Positions 37,339 to 46,637 of a DNA stretch of 64,000 bases are shown piece by piece. The notes beneath the pieces were generated by a model. That model saw only the letters and a list, made by a program, of their open reading frames with translations, was not told the DNA's origin and did not search any database. The position numbers were made by a program, and so were the translations under genes. Source of the DNA: Rhizobiaceae bacterium (GTDB lineage: Bacteria; Pseudomonadota; Alphaproteobacteria; Rhizobiales; Rhizobiaceae); contig JAEPMJ010000001.1 of the NCBI GenBank assembly GCA_017644005.1, positions 310,001-374,000 of the forward strand, read 5' to 3'. Positions within the stretch are counted from its first letter, which is position 1. Each line of letters begins with the position of its first letter.

Positions 37339-37559
37339 TTTTAGCTCAAAGCGATCTTCGGATACAAAACTCCCCAGGCAATTCCTGCCATGCACCGATT
37401 TTAGTCCATTTGCAAATCGTCCCAGCACTTTTTCATGGCATCAAAATGTGCATTGCATTCGATAAACATTTTTGCTTTCATTGCTGCTGACAAATTTCGC
37501 CGGTGTCAAAGTTGGGGCTGGCAATCGATCCTTTGATCGGCAATGGGAGGAAGTTAGTC
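37339..37559. promoter_or_regulatory. Divergent promoter region of the GntR and ABC-hydantoinase operons
   Basis: This AT-rich gap of 221 bases separates the GntR gene from the divergent nine-gene operon. It must hold both promoters and the regulator sites. I see several short symmetric words (for example TGCATTGCA near 37450) but no single convincing long palindrome. Confidence 0.4.
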
Positions 37560-38870
37560 GTGAACAAGAAGAAAACAGCAAAATCACACGCCGGCGCAGC
37601 CGGCATTACCCGCCGCAATGTTCTCAAGGGCGGTGCTGCGGTCGCGGGTGCGGCGGTGGGCTCGGGTGTCATCGGGATGCCGGTTATCTGGGCACAGAAT
37701 ATCAAGGACATCACACTCAATCAGGTCGGCCCGTCATACTCGGTCATTTCGGACATCACCGAAAAGGCCAGCGCTGATCTGGGCTTCAAGGTTGTGGCGC
37801 AGACGGCGGAAACGGTGGCGCTGATGGCCAAGACCGTCAGCCAGCCGCAGACGGTCGACATCGCTGATTTCGAATTTTGGGGCCTGCAGAAAGCGTGGCG
37901 GTCGGGAAATCTTCAGCCGATTGAGATCGCCAAAATCAAAAACTGGTCGAAGATGACGCCGATCATGCGGGACGGCAAAAACTTCGACGGCAGCGACGCA
38001 AGCCGCCAGGGCACCCTGCCCTTCAAGGTGCTCCACACCGACAGCATGGACTCAAAAGAGTTCGCAGCAGAAGCGACGGACTATGCGACCGTCATGCCGA
38101 CGATCTACAACGCGGATACGCTCGGGCTGCGTTCCGACCTTATCGGCCGCGAGATCACCAGCTGGGCCGAACTTTTCAATCCCGAATTCCAGGGCAAGAC
38201 GGCCCTCGTCAACATTCCGTCGATCGGCATCATGGATGCAGCCATGGCGCTCGAATCCCGCGGCGACCTGAAATATGGCGACAAGGGCAACATGACGCGT
38301 GAAGAAATCGACAAGACCGTCGAGGCGCTTATCGAGCTCAAAAAGGCCGGGCAATTCCGTGCCTTCTGGTCGACATTTGACGAGAGCGTGAACCTGATGG
38401 CCGCGGGCGAAGTCGTCATTCAGTCCATGTGGTCGCCGGCCGTGACGGCCGTCAAGTCGCGCGGCATCGACTGTGTCTATCAGGGCATGACTGAAGGATA
38501 CCGCGGCTGGGGTCTCGGCATGGGGCTGATGCGCCATCTCGAAGGCATCAAGCTTGAGGCCGCCTATGAATACCTCAACTGGTATCTGTCCGGTTGGCAA
38601 GGCGCGTTCATTGCCCGGCAGGGATACTACAGCTCGGTTCCCGAAACGGCCAAGGCCAACCTGACCGAGAACGAACGTGGCTACTGGTATGAAGGCAAGC
38701 CAGCCACCGAAGACATCCTGGACCCCTACGGCAACACGATGGACAAAGCCGGCAACAGCCGCGACGGCGGCTCGTTCGAGGACCGGATCGGCAACATCGC
38801 CTGCTGGAATACCGTGATGGATGAGGATCGTTACATGATCCAGCGTTGGAACGAGTTCGTCTCTTCCTAG
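37560..38870 (+). CDS. ABC transporter extracellular substrate-binding protein with Tat signal (spermidine/putrescine-type system)
   Basis: The 436-residue protein starts at GTG 37560 with GGGAGG nine bases ahead and has a twin-arginine leader, ITRRNVLKGGAAVAGAAVGS, ending near MPVIWAQ. The mature part is a PotD-like binding protein: DFEFWGLQKAW, PTIYNADTLGLR and SWAELFNPEFQGKTALV (about residue 190). Export by Tat suggests folding, or metal or cofactor uptake, before export. It is the first gene of the operon, followed by a strong stem-loop and then permeases and an ATPase. Confidence 0.9.
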   Translation: MNKKKTAKSHAGAAGITRRNVLKGGAAVAGAAVGSGVIGMPVIWAQNIKDITLNQVGPSYSVISDITEKASADLGFKVVAQTAETVALMAKTVSQPQTVDIADFEFWGLQKAWRSGNLQPIEIAKIKNWSKMTPIMRDGKNFDGSDASRQGTLPFKVLHTDSMDSKEFAAEATDYATVMPTIYNADTLGLRSDLIGREITSWAELFNPEFQGKTALVNIPSIGIMDAAMALESRGDLKYGDKGNMTREEIDKTVEALIELKKAGQFRAFWSTFDESVNLMAAGEVVIQSMWSPAVTAVKSRGIDCVYQGMTEGYRGWGLGMGLMRHLEGIKLEAAYEYLNWYLSGWQGAFIARQGYYSSVPETAKANLTENERGYWYEGKPATEDILDPYGNTMDKAGNSRDGGSFEDRIGNIACWNTVMDEDRYMIQRWNEFVSS

Positions 38871-38884
38871 GTCCATCCTCCCGG

Positions 38885-38912
38885 TGTGCGTGGCGCTTTG
38901 CCGCCACGCACA
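38885..38912 (+). promoter_or_regulatory. Intercistronic stem-loop between binding-protein and permease genes
   Basis: TGTGCGTGGCG (38885-38895) pairs perfectly with CGCCACGCACA (38902-38912) over a six-base loop, 14 bases after the binding-protein stop. No U-tract follows, so it is more likely a message-stabilising or attenuating stem than a full terminator. Confidence 0.78.
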
Positions 38913-38949
38913 TTCCGGTTCCACATCAGCCAAAGTGAAAGGACCATCC

Positions 38950-39825
38950 GTGTCGGGTAGTTCATCAGGCTCGTCATCTTCTGCGACGCCCTATCTGCAG
39001 GTTGCGCCGCTGGCATTGATCATGATTGCGATGGTCGGCATCCCACTTGCAACGGTGGTTTTGCTGAGCTTCTGGGAATCGGACGGCATTCTCATCTACC
39101 CGACATACAATCTGCAAAACTACATTGATGTCCTCACGTCGCCGGTCACACTCAGCCTCTTTCTCAAAACTCTGAAATTCGCCTCGATTACGCTGATCTT
39201 CACGGCAGTAATCGGCTTCACCTGCTCTTATTTCCTCGTGTTTCACGTGCGGAACCTGAGATGGCAGATTGCGCTGTTTCTGTTGTGCACGATCCCGTTC
39301 TGGACCTCCAACATCATCCGCATGGTGAGCTGGATTCCATTTCTCGGGCGAGAGGGGCTGTTCAACACATTGCTCATTGAGGCCGGGATCATAAGCCAGC
39401 CACTGGATGTGCTGCTGTTCTCCGACTTCTCGGTCATTCTGACCTACATCCACCTCTACACGCTCTTCATGATCGTCCCGATCTTCAATTCCATGGCCAA
39501 GATCAATCCCAATCTGATCGAGGCGGCCCGGGACGCCGGCGCCAGTTCCTTTCAGATACTGCGCTACATCATCATCCCGCTGTCGAAGACCGGCCTCGCT
39601 CTCGGAACGATCTTCGTTGTCACGCTGGTGATGGGCGACTTCTTCGCGGTCCGCGTGATGAGCGGCGGGCAGAGCGCTTCCGTCGTCTCAGCAATGAAGA
39701 ACGAGATCGACCAGCTCTATTATCCGCAGGCGTCCGCCATGGCGGTACTGCTCGTAATCGTCGTTCTCATCATGGTTTCGGCAGTTTTGCGGATCGTCGA
39801 TATCCGCTCCGAACTGGCCCGTTAA
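38950..39825 (+). CDS. ABC transporter permease (PotB type)
   Basis: The 291-residue protein has a short Ser-rich N-terminus and six membrane segments starting at about residue 18. The EAA motif EAARDAGASSFQILRYIIIPL (two blocks, about residues 190-212) contacts the ATPase. GTG 38950 has AAAGGA six bases ahead. With the following permease it forms the channel of a PotABCD-type importer. Confidence 0.92.
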   Translation: MSGSSSGSSSSATPYLQVAPLALIMIAMVGIPLATVVLLSFWESDGILIYPTYNLQNYIDVLTSPVTLSLFLKTLKFASITLIFTAVIGFTCSYFLVFHVRNLRWQIALFLLCTIPFWTSNIIRMVSWIPFLGREGLFNTLLIEAGIISQPLDVLLFSDFSVILTYIHLYTLFMIVPIFNSMAKINPNLIEAARDAGASSFQILRYIIIPLSKTGLALGTIFVVTLVMGDFFAVRVMSGGQSASVVSAMKNEIDQLYYPQASAMAVLLVIVVLIMVSAVLRIVDIRSELAR

Positions 39826-39835
39826 GGAGGCGGCT

Positions 39836-40678
39836 ATGGCCCATAACAACGGAGCACGCGGACCGGCGTTCTACTTTCTTGCAGCGTTTTTCGCGCTATT
39901 CGTCGCGTTTCTGTACGGCCCGATGCTCATCATCTTCGTGCTCAGCTTCCAGGGTCCAACCGGCGGCCTGACCTTTCCCATGCGGGGAATATCGACCCAC
40001 TGGTTCGCAGATCTGCTGAGCTCAAGTCGTTATGGCGACCTCGGCGGTGCATTTCAGCGATCGATCATGCTCGGGTTTCTGTCCATGTCGATCACGGCAG
40101 TCGTCTGCCTGTTTGCAGGGCTCGCCTTTCGGCGGAAATTCTGGGGTGCGGGACCTCTGTTCTATTTGTCGATCATCAGCCTCGTGATCCCGGGAATCCT
40201 GCTTGGGTTGGGCATCAGCCAGTTGTTTCAGTTGCTCGGGCTGCATCTTCATTGGTGGCTTTCAGCGCTGGGTGCTCATCTGAGCTGGACCTTGCCGTTC
40301 GGCCTTCTGATTATGTTTGCGGTGCTGAACCGCTTCGATCCTTCGTGGGAGGAGGCGGCCAGGGACGCAGGCGCGACGCCGCGTCAGATATTGGCCTACG
40401 TCACCATTCCGATCCTGTTCCCTGGCCTGATTGCGGTTGCACTGTTTGGCTTCACGCTGAGCTATGACGAGCTTCCGAGATCGCTGCTCACCGTCGGCGG
40501 CCTCAATACGCTGCCGATCGAAATTTCCAACATGACCACAAACGTCACAACGCCCGCGCTCTATGCGATCGGCACCATGACATCGGCGCTGAGTTTTCTC
40601 GCCATCACCACGGCCTTCATTGCAATTGCCGTAATTCAAAAGCGCCGCGCCAGGGCGCATGGGGATCAAGCAGAATGA
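39836..40678 (+). CDS. ABC transporter permease (PotC type)
   Basis: The 280-residue protein has six membrane segments and the EAA loop WEEAARDAGATPRQILAYVT (about residue 175), followed by ELPRSLLTVGG, a PotC-family block. It starts ten bases after the PotB-type gene with AAGGAGG ahead and overlaps the ATPase gene by four bases. Confidence 0.92.
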   Translation: MAHNNGARGPAFYFLAAFFALFVAFLYGPMLIIFVLSFQGPTGGLTFPMRGISTHWFADLLSSSRYGDLGGAFQRSIMLGFLSMSITAVVCLFAGLAFRRKFWGAGPLFYLSIISLVIPGILLGLGISQLFQLLGLHLHWWLSALGAHLSWTLPFGLLIMFAVLNRFDPSWEEAARDAGATPRQILAYVTIPILFPGLIAVALFGFTLSYDELPRSLLTVGGLNTLPIEISNMTTNVTTPALYAIGTMTSALSFLAITTAFIAIAVIQKRRARAHGDQAE

Positions 40679-41790
40679 GCGACCAGAGTCGTATCGACAT
40701 TCAGAACGTCACAAAAACCTTCGGCGGAATAAATGCCGTCAGTGAGGTCGACTTGTCGATCGAAGGTGGAGCCTATTGCTGCATGATCGGCCCCTCGGGC
40801 TGCGGCAAGACGACGTTGCTGCGAATGATCGCAGGGCATGAAACGCCCACAAGCGGCACCATCAGCATCGGTGGCCAGGACGTCACGTCGCTCAAGACCG
40901 GCAGTCGCGGCACGGCATTGATGTTTCAAAACTATGCGCTGTTCCCGCATCTGACGATTACCGACAACGTGGCGTTCAGCCTGAAAGTGCGCGGCCAGTC
41001 GGCCGATGCACGCAGGGAAGCGGCCCGCGAGATGCTGGATCGCGTCCAGCTGCTTCACCTGGCAAACCGGGTTCCATCCGAATTGTCGGGTGGCCAGCAG
41101 CAACGCGTGGCACTGGCGCGCGCGCTGATCACCAATCCCAAGGTGCTTCTGCTTGACGAGCCGCTCTCCGCGCTCGACGAATTTCTTCGCCTGCGCATGC
41201 GCGTCGAGCTGAAGCGTCTTCAAAGCGATCTGGGCATCACGTTCGTGCATGTCACGCACACCCAGCCCGAGGCCATCGCGCTAGCCGATCAGGTCGTTGT
41301 TATGGACCACGGTGTCATCGAACAGGCAGCGTCGCCCCGAGAAATTTACAACAAGCCGCACAGCCCTTATGTGGCGCGCTTCATGGGCGGCCAGAACGTT
41401 CTGGGCGGCACCGTCGAGCGCGTCAGCGACAACACCGCAATTGCCCTTTCTCCGGACGGCACGCGCTATGACCTTCCGGACGCGAATGACGTGAAGCCGG
41501 GCGACAAGGTCCGCTTTTCGGTTCGCCGCGACCGTATATCTCTGGCTGACAAGGCCCAGGACGCGAGCAACTCAGCGTTCGGTCAGGTCACCAATATCGA
41601 GTACCAGGGCACGTTCGTGAAGGTCTCGCTCGACACGGGACAGCGCGAGGAGTTCATAGCTTATGTGGACGACGAAGAGTATTTCGCCGCCCCGAAAGAA
41701 GTCGGACAGAAGGTCTATGCGACCTGGAAGCCGCATCTGAACCACCTCCTGCGTGGAACCAACGATTCCGCCGGTATGCCGCATGAATGA
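40675..41790 (+). CDS. ABC transporter ATP-binding protein (PotA type)
   Basis: The 371-residue ATPase has Walker A GPSGCGKTTLL (about residue 39), the Q-loop LMFQNYALFPH, signature LSGGQQQRVALARAL (about 138), Walker B VLLLDEPLSALD, and VTHTQPEAIALAD with the switch histidine. The C-terminal 130 residues are a TOBE-type regulatory domain. It energises the upstream permeases. Its end overlaps the asparaginase start by eight bases. Confidence 0.94.
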   Translation: MSDQSRIDIQNVTKTFGGINAVSEVDLSIEGGAYCCMIGPSGCGKTTLLRMIAGHETPTSGTISIGGQDVTSLKTGSRGTALMFQNYALFPHLTITDNVAFSLKVRGQSADARREAAREMLDRVQLLHLANRVPSELSGGQQQRVALARALITNPKVLLLDEPLSALDEFLRLRMRVELKRLQSDLGITFVHVTHTQPEAIALADQVVVMDHGVIEQAASPREIYNKPHSPYVARFMGGQNVLGGTVERVSDNTAIALSPDGTRYDLPDANDVKPGDKVRFSVRRDRISLADKAQDASNSAFGQVTNIEYQGTFVKVSLDTGQREEFIAYVDDEEYFAAPKEVGQKVYATWKPHLNHLLRGTNDSAGMPHE

Positions 41791-42781
41791 TGCTCGGGCC
41801 AAACGCATTGAGGTCATCGCCCTTGGCGGCACCATAGCCAGCACGAAACGCCCGGGCACCGAGGGCGTCGTGCCCGAACTCAATGCTGCCGAGCTGATCG
41901 GGTCGCTGCCGGAATACGCGGACATTTCCATAGGCGCCCGCAATCTGGCCAACCTGCCAAGTGTCGAAATCGATCTGCCGCTTCTGTTCAAGCTGAGATC
42001 GGCGATTGCCGAGTGCGAACGAGAAGGCGTGGACGGCATCGTCATCACACAGGGCACCGACACGATCGAAGAAACCGCATTTGCGCTCGATATTCTCTGC
42101 GCGCCAGACGTGCCGGTCATCATCACCGGGGCAATGCGCAATGCCTCCCAACTGGGAAGCGACGGGCCGGCAAACCTTGCCTCGGCGATCGCATGTGCTG
42201 CCGACAGCGACTGCCGGGGCCGGGGTGTCCTCGTTGTTCTCGACGACACAATTCACACCGCCGCACATGTTCAGAAACGCGACACAAGCGCGCTCGATGC
42301 ATTCTGGTCGCCCTCCCCGCTTGGCCGGATTACGGAGGGAGTTCCTTCGCTTTTCCACTCACCGCAGCGGCGAAGGACAATCCGCGTTGATGACAACTCC
42401 GACCTGCCGTTTGTGCCCATTCTCAAAGCCGGTCTGGCGGACCCGCCGACGCTCGTCGATGCCGCCATCAAGGCAGGAGCGAAAGGCGTCGTTGCGGAGT
42501 TGCCGGGCGGCGGCCACGCTAGTGCGGCATGGGCCGATGCCTTGGAAGCTGCCGCGCGGAACGTCCCGGTGATCTTTGCAAGCCGGACGCGCGGAGGGCG
42601 GGTGTTAAGCAGCACCTACGGCCAGCCGGGCGCCGAAATCGACCTCATTCGCCGCGGCTTGACCGGCGCCGGCGATCTCGACGCGCTCAAAGCGCGGCTT
42701 GTTTTATGTCTGCTTCTTATCGCTGGGACACCGGAACGGTTTCCCGAATACGCCGATCTATCATGGAGGCCAGAACGATGA
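41783..42781 (+). CDS. Type II-like L-asparaginase / glutaminase-asparaginase family amidohydrolase
   Basis: The 332-residue protein has the asparaginase signatures VIALGGTIAST (about residue 9, first catalytic Thr) and GIVITQGTDTIEETAF (about 82, second Thr with Asp), then the DGPANL block (about 127). There is no signal peptide, so it is cytoplasmic. It hydrolyses a primary side-chain amide to acid and ammonia. Translational overlap with both the ABC ATPase and the dihydropyrimidinase gene implies that it acts on the imported compound or on the half-amide released by the cyclic amidohydrolase. Confidence 0.9.
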   Translation: MNDARAKRIEVIALGGTIASTKRPGTEGVVPELNAAELIGSLPEYADISIGARNLANLPSVEIDLPLLFKLRSAIAECEREGVDGIVITQGTDTIEETAFALDILCAPDVPVIITGAMRNASQLGSDGPANLASAIACAADSDCRGRGVLVVLDDTIHTAAHVQKRDTSALDAFWSPSPLGRITEGVPSLFHSPQRRRTIRVDDNSDLPFVPILKAGLADPPTLVDAAIKAGAKGVVAELPGGGHASAAWADALEAAARNVPVIFASRTRGGRVLSSTYGQPGAEIDLIRRGLTGAGDLDALKARLVLCLLLIAGTPERFPEYADLSWRPER

Positions 42782-44238
42782 CCACTGTCATCAAGAACGG
42801 TACCCTCGTTACCGCCGACCGCAGCTGGAAAGACGATATTCTCATCGACGGGGAGAAGATCGCGGCGATCGGCCCTGACCTCAGGGGCGACACGGTCATC
42901 GATGCCGAGGGCGCTTATGTGATCCCCGGCGGCATCGATCCCCACACACACCTGGAAATGCCTTTCATGGGCACAACCGCGGCGGAGACATTTGAGAGTG
43001 GCACCGCTGCCGCGGCCTCCGGGGGCACAACCATGATCGTCGATTTCGTGCTGCCCGGTCAGGACGGTTCTCTCGTAAACGCCGTCAAGGACTGGCACCG
43101 CAAGGCGGATGGCAACACGGCGATCGACGTCGGCTGGCATGTCGCCATTACAGACTGGAATGAAACGGTCTGGCGCGAGATGGACGAGGTCGTGAAGATG
43201 GGCGTCAACACGTTCAAACACTTCATGGCCTACAAGGGCGCACTGATGGTCGAGGACGACGAGATGTACGCGTCCTTCCGCCGTTGCGCCGAACTTGGGG
43301 CGCTTCCGCTCGTTCACGCCGAAAACGGCGACATTATCGACGAGCTCCAGAAGAAATTCATGGAGGCCGGCCAGATCGGACCGGAGGGCCACGCCTATTC
43401 GCGCCCGCCCGAGGTTGAGGGCGAAGCGACAAACCGTGCGATCATGATCGCCGATGCAGCCGATGTGCCGCTTTACGTCGTGCATGTCAGCTGCGAACAG
43501 GCTCATGAGGCGATCCGCAGGGCCCGACAAAAGGGAATGCGTGTATTCGGCGAACCTCTGGTTCAGCATCTCATGCTCGACGAAAGCGAGTATTTCGACA
43601 AGGACTGGGATCACGCCGCACGCCGCGTCATGTCGCCGCCATTCCGGAACAAACAGCACCAGGACGGGCTGTGGGCCGGTTTGCAGGCCGGCAGCCTGCA
43701 GGTCGTGGCCACCGATCACTGCGCCTTCACCACCGAGCAGAAGCGCATGGGTCTGAAGGGTTTTCCCATGATCCCCAACGGGACCGGCGGTCTCGAAGAC
43801 CGCCTGTCCATGCTGTGGACCTTTGGCGTGGAAACCGGCCGCCTGACCAAGGAGGAGTTCGTCGCGGTCACCTCCAGCAATGTCGCCAAGATCCTCAACA
43901 TTTACCCACGCAAGGGCGCTCTGGTCGTCGGCGCCGATGCCGACATCGTCGTCTGGGATCCCAAAATCAGCCGCACCATCCGCGCCTCCGAACAGAAATC
44001 GATACTCGACTACAACGTCTTTGAGGGTTTCGAGGTAACGGCGCAGGCACGCCATACATTGTCGCGCGGCAAGGTTGTCTGGACCTACGGCCAGAATACC
44101 GCACCGCAACCAGGCCATGGAAAGTACATTCCGCGCCCGGCCTTCGGGGCCGTCAATCGAGCCCTGTCCACCTGGAAAGCGTTGAATTCGCCGCGCTTTG
44201 TGAAGCGCGATCCAACCAACATCCCAAGCGGCGTGTGA
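42778..44238 (+). CDS. Dihydropyrimidinase / hydantoinase (cyclic amidohydrolase)
   Basis: The 486-residue protein has the HxH metal motif in GGIDPHTHLEMPFMG (about residue 53), TFKHFMAYKG (about 145, the carboxylated lysine position), LPLVHAENGD (about 178), VVHVSCEQAHEA (about 234) and ATDHCAFTTEQK (about 311, catalytic Asp). It opens cyclic amides such as dihydropyrimidines, hydantoins or imides. ATG 42778 has GGAGG ten bases ahead and overlaps the asparaginase stop by four bases. No carbamoylase or dihydropyrimidine dehydrogenase is nearby, so the natural substrate may not be a pyrimidine. Confidence 0.93.
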   Translation: MTTVIKNGTLVTADRSWKDDILIDGEKIAAIGPDLRGDTVIDAEGAYVIPGGIDPHTHLEMPFMGTTAAETFESGTAAAASGGTTMIVDFVLPGQDGSLVNAVKDWHRKADGNTAIDVGWHVAITDWNETVWREMDEVVKMGVNTFKHFMAYKGALMVEDDEMYASFRRCAELGALPLVHAENGDIIDELQKKFMEAGQIGPEGHAYSRPPEVEGEATNRAIMIADAADVPLYVVHVSCEQAHEAIRRARQKGMRVFGEPLVQHLMLDESEYFDKDWDHAARRVMSPPFRNKQHQDGLWAGLQAGSLQVVATDHCAFTTEQKRMGLKGFPMIPNGTGGLEDRLSMLWTFGVETGRLTKEEFVAVTSSNVAKILNIYPRKGALVVGADADIVVWDPKISRTIRASEQKSILDYNVFEGFEVTAQARHTLSRGKVVWTYGQNTAPQPGHGKYIPRPAFGAVNRALSTWKALNSPRFVKRDPTNIPSGV

Positions 44239-44268
44239 CCAACAAAACCGCAGTTCAGGAGAAGAGCC

Positions 44269-45174
44269 ATGAGTAAGAAGAAAATCTATTGCGCGTTCGG
44301 CACCGATATCGACTCGGTTGCAGGCTGGATCGGTTCCTATGGCGGCGGCGACAGCCCGTCCGACATCCAGCGCGGCATCTTCGCGACCGAGGTTGGCGTA
44401 CCGCGTCTGCTTCGGCTTTTCAAGAAGTATGATCTGCGCACCTCCTTTTTCATTCCAGGCCACTCGCTCGAGACTTTTCCCGACGAGATGAAGATGATCG
44501 TTGACGAGGGTCACGAAATCGGCGCGCATGGCTATCTGCACGAAAATCCGGTGGCGATGACGCCACAGCAGGAAGAGGACATTCTTGTCCGCTCGATCGA
44601 ACTGATCGACAAGCTGACCGGAAAGGCACCGCGCGGCTACGTTGCGCCGTGGTGGGAAATGTCGAACGCGACCGCCGCACTGCTGAAGAAGTACGATTTC
44701 AGCTACGATCACAGCCAGGGGTATCGCGACTTCCAGCCTTTCTACGCGCGCGTCGGCGACGAGTGGAACGTCATCGACTACACCAAGGAAGCACGCAGCT
44801 GGATGCACCCTCTCAAGCATGGCAAGGAAATCGACCTCGTCGATATCGGTGCCAACTGGTATGTCGACGACCTGCCGCCGATGATGTTCATCAAGAAGGC
44901 GCCCAACAGCCACGGCTTCGTCAATCCCCGGCATCTGGAGGAGATGTGGCGCGACCAGTTCGACTGGGTCTATCGCGAGATGGATTACGGCGTGTTTGCC
45001 ATGACCATCCATCCCGATGTCTCCGGCCGCCCGCAGGTCCTGCTGATGCTCGAACGTCTGATCGAGTACATCAATGGTCACGACGGCGTGGAGTGGGCGC
45101 CTTTCGAGGAGATCGCCGACGACTTCCGCGAGCGCTACCCGTTCGAAAGCGGTAAGCGCCCCCCCGTGATCTGA
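44269..45174 (+). CDS. Polysaccharide-deacetylase-family hydrolase (PgdA/PuuE-like)
   Basis: The 301-residue protein is a NodB-type metal hydrolase resembling Helicobacter Pgd[21 protein letters not shown] at the start (catalytic Asp and metal Asp), [12 protein letters not shown] (about residue 61), [14 protein letters not shown] (about 84, metal His ligands) and [11 protein letters not shown] (about 124). There is no signal peptide, so it should not act on cell wall; intracellular relatives hydrolyse cyclic amides and imides (allantoinase PuuE, cyclic imidases). Location after a dihydropyrimidinase fits that role. AGGAGAAG precedes the ATG. Confidence 0.87.
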   Translation: MSKKKIYCAFGTDIDSVAGWIGSYGGGDSPSDIQRGIFATEVGVPRLLRLFKKYDLRTSFFIPGHSLETFPDEMKMIVDEGHEIGAHGYLHENPVAMTPQQEEDILVRSIELIDKLTGKAPRGYVAPWWEMSNATAALLKKYDFSYDHSQGYRDFQPFYARVGDEWNVIDYTKEARSWMHPLKHGKEIDLVDIGANWYVDDLPPMMFIKKAPNSHGFVNPRHLEEMWRDQFDWVYREMDYGVFAMTIHPDVSGRPQVLLMLERLIEYINGHDGVEWAPFEEIADDFRERYPFESGKRPPVI

Positions 45175-45177
45175 ACC

Positions 45178-45471
45178 ATGTGCAGCGCCTGCGGATTTCC
45201 GGCGCTGGCCGGTCACTGGTCCGACGCCGGGGTTTCGTCCCCCGGCGACAAGATGCGTATCCGTTTCACCCGCCTGGCGATCGTCAACAGGCTGCTGAAA
45301 CCCTACAGGCTCGCCGCGCACGATGACGGTGCCACACCGGGATTTCAGCTGCTCGCTCCAGATGGCGCGCGGGTGATGGTCAAAAACCTGGAAGAACTGT
45401 GGAAGGAGGCAGGGCGGATCGCGGGTACCGCTGTCGACCCCCTATCCGCACGCGCCCTTGGAGATGAGTAG
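45178..45471 (+). CDS. Small CxxC protein of unknown function
   Basis: This 97-residue protein starts MCSACGFPALAGHWSDAG, with a Cys-x-x-Cys pair and a nearby histidine at the extreme N-terminus that look like a metal site, followed by a charged alpha/beta body. I do not recognise a named family. It begins four bases after the deacetylase stop and overlaps the COG0523 GTPase gene by eight bases, so it is translated with both. A metal donor or adaptor for the metallochaperone is a reasonable guess but not shown. Confidence 0.7.
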   Translation: MCSACGFPALAGHWSDAGVSSPGDKMRIRFTRLAIVNRLLKPYRLAAHDDGATPGFQLLAPDGARVMVKNLEELWKEAGRIAGTAVDPLSARALGDE

Positions 45472-46444
45472 CCCAAGGCGCGATGACGGCCGATTGCCGA
45501 TCACCATCGTCGGCGGGTTTCTCGGTGCCGGCAAGAGTACCTGGTTGCGACACCAGTTACATGAAGGCCTTTTTGGATCGGCTCATGTGATTGTCAACGA
45601 GGCGGCGGAGACGCCGGTCGACAATCTGCTGCTGACGAATGCGGCGCATGCCGACGTGCTAGCCGGGGGGTGCGCCTGCTGCGATGGCCGGGAAGCTTTC
45701 GTTGCACTGCTGCGCACAATATGCGGAATGCGCGACGCCCAGGGCGCCGGGGCGTTTGACCAGATCGTTCTGGAGACAAGCGGCCTGGCCGATCCAGGCG
45801 CCATAGCCACGGCCATCTCTGGAGATCAGATGCTGGCGCGGCGACTGATTGTCGAGGACGTCATCGTTCTCGTCGACGCCTGTCATGGTGCCGCGCAACT
45901 TTCGGATGAAGCGCTGTGCCGCGCCCAGATCGAAGCCGCCGACAGGATCATTATCACCAAGTCGGATGAGCCGTCGGCGCGCGACACCGACCGCCTGATC
46001 CAGACGCTGAAGCTGCTCAATCCCTCCGCAAATATCGAGGGTGCGGAAAAGGGCGTGCCGGTCAAACTGCCAGCGCATGATGACGCGACGCCCTATCCGC
46101 TCTCCGGTTCGGGCATCGAGACAGTCCCTATAAAACCCCACCGCCTCGATATTTCGGGCGGCGGCGGCTGGGCGAGCTTTTCGGTCTGGCTTTCCGCGGT
46201 ATTGACTGCGCGCGGCAACGACATCGTTCGCGTAAAGGGTGTGGTAGGCAGCCCCGATGGCCGGCTCCTCCTCCAGTCCGTACGCAACGTCGTCCAGCCA
46301 CCGGAAATACTGCCCGAGCCGGATGATACCGGCAATGGCTTCCTGGCTCCGGCCGAAGGAGTGATCGTGCTGATCGGCCGCCACATTGACGAACCGACGC
46401 TGGAGCGCTCCTGGCAAAAATTCGTGATGGGCACCGGCAGCTAA
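45464..46444 (+). CDS. COG0523 (CobW/ZigA-like) metallochaperone GTPase
   Basis: The 326-residue protein has Walker A GGFLGAGKST (about residue 15), GGCACCDGR (about 66, the CxCC metal-binding motif typical of the family), the Walker-B-like VLETSGLADPG (about 103) and ITKSDE (about 166, NKxD variant). C-terminal CobW_C features are weak. Such GTPases deliver zinc or another metal to client enzymes. The operon encodes at least two metal hydrolases, the dihydropyrimidinase and the deacetylase, which are likely clients. ATG 45464 overlaps the CxxC gene. Confidence 0.88.
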   Translation: MSSPRRDDGRLPITIVGGFLGAGKSTWLRHQLHEGLFGSAHVIVNEAAETPVDNLLLTNAAHADVLAGGCACCDGREAFVALLRTICGMRDAQGAGAFDQIVLETSGLADPGAIATAISGDQMLARRLIVEDVIVLVDACHGAAQLSDEALCRAQIEAADRIIITKSDEPSARDTDRLIQTLKLLNPSANIEGAEKGVPVKLPAHDDATPYPLSGSGIETVPIKPHRLDISGGGGWASFSVWLSAVLTARGNDIVRVKGVVGSPDGRLLLQSVRNVVQPPEILPEPDDTGNGFLAPAEGVIVLIGRHIDEPTLERSWQKFVMGTGS

Positions 46445-46637
46445 ACCACCAAGAGCTGCCTGGCGCCGGGGCGCACATGAGACAGCGCGCCAGCGCAAGG
46501 CTCACAGATTCACTCTGTGCCATTCGACGCGCATGGCAACCTATCTGCGCGGCAATGAGGCTGGCGACCGGTGGCGGACCTCGCGAACCCGGTGATCCGG
46601 CGCCTCTGCGCAATGTAGCTTAATCACATATACTCGG

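Noticed and set aside
42616..45321. A 901-codon open frame on the minus strand opposite the dihydropyrimidinase and deacetylase genes.
   Set aside because: It is the mirror of two strongly conserved genes in a GC-rich genome, has no recognisable domain, and no ribosome site of its own. High third-position GC keeps such antisense frames open.
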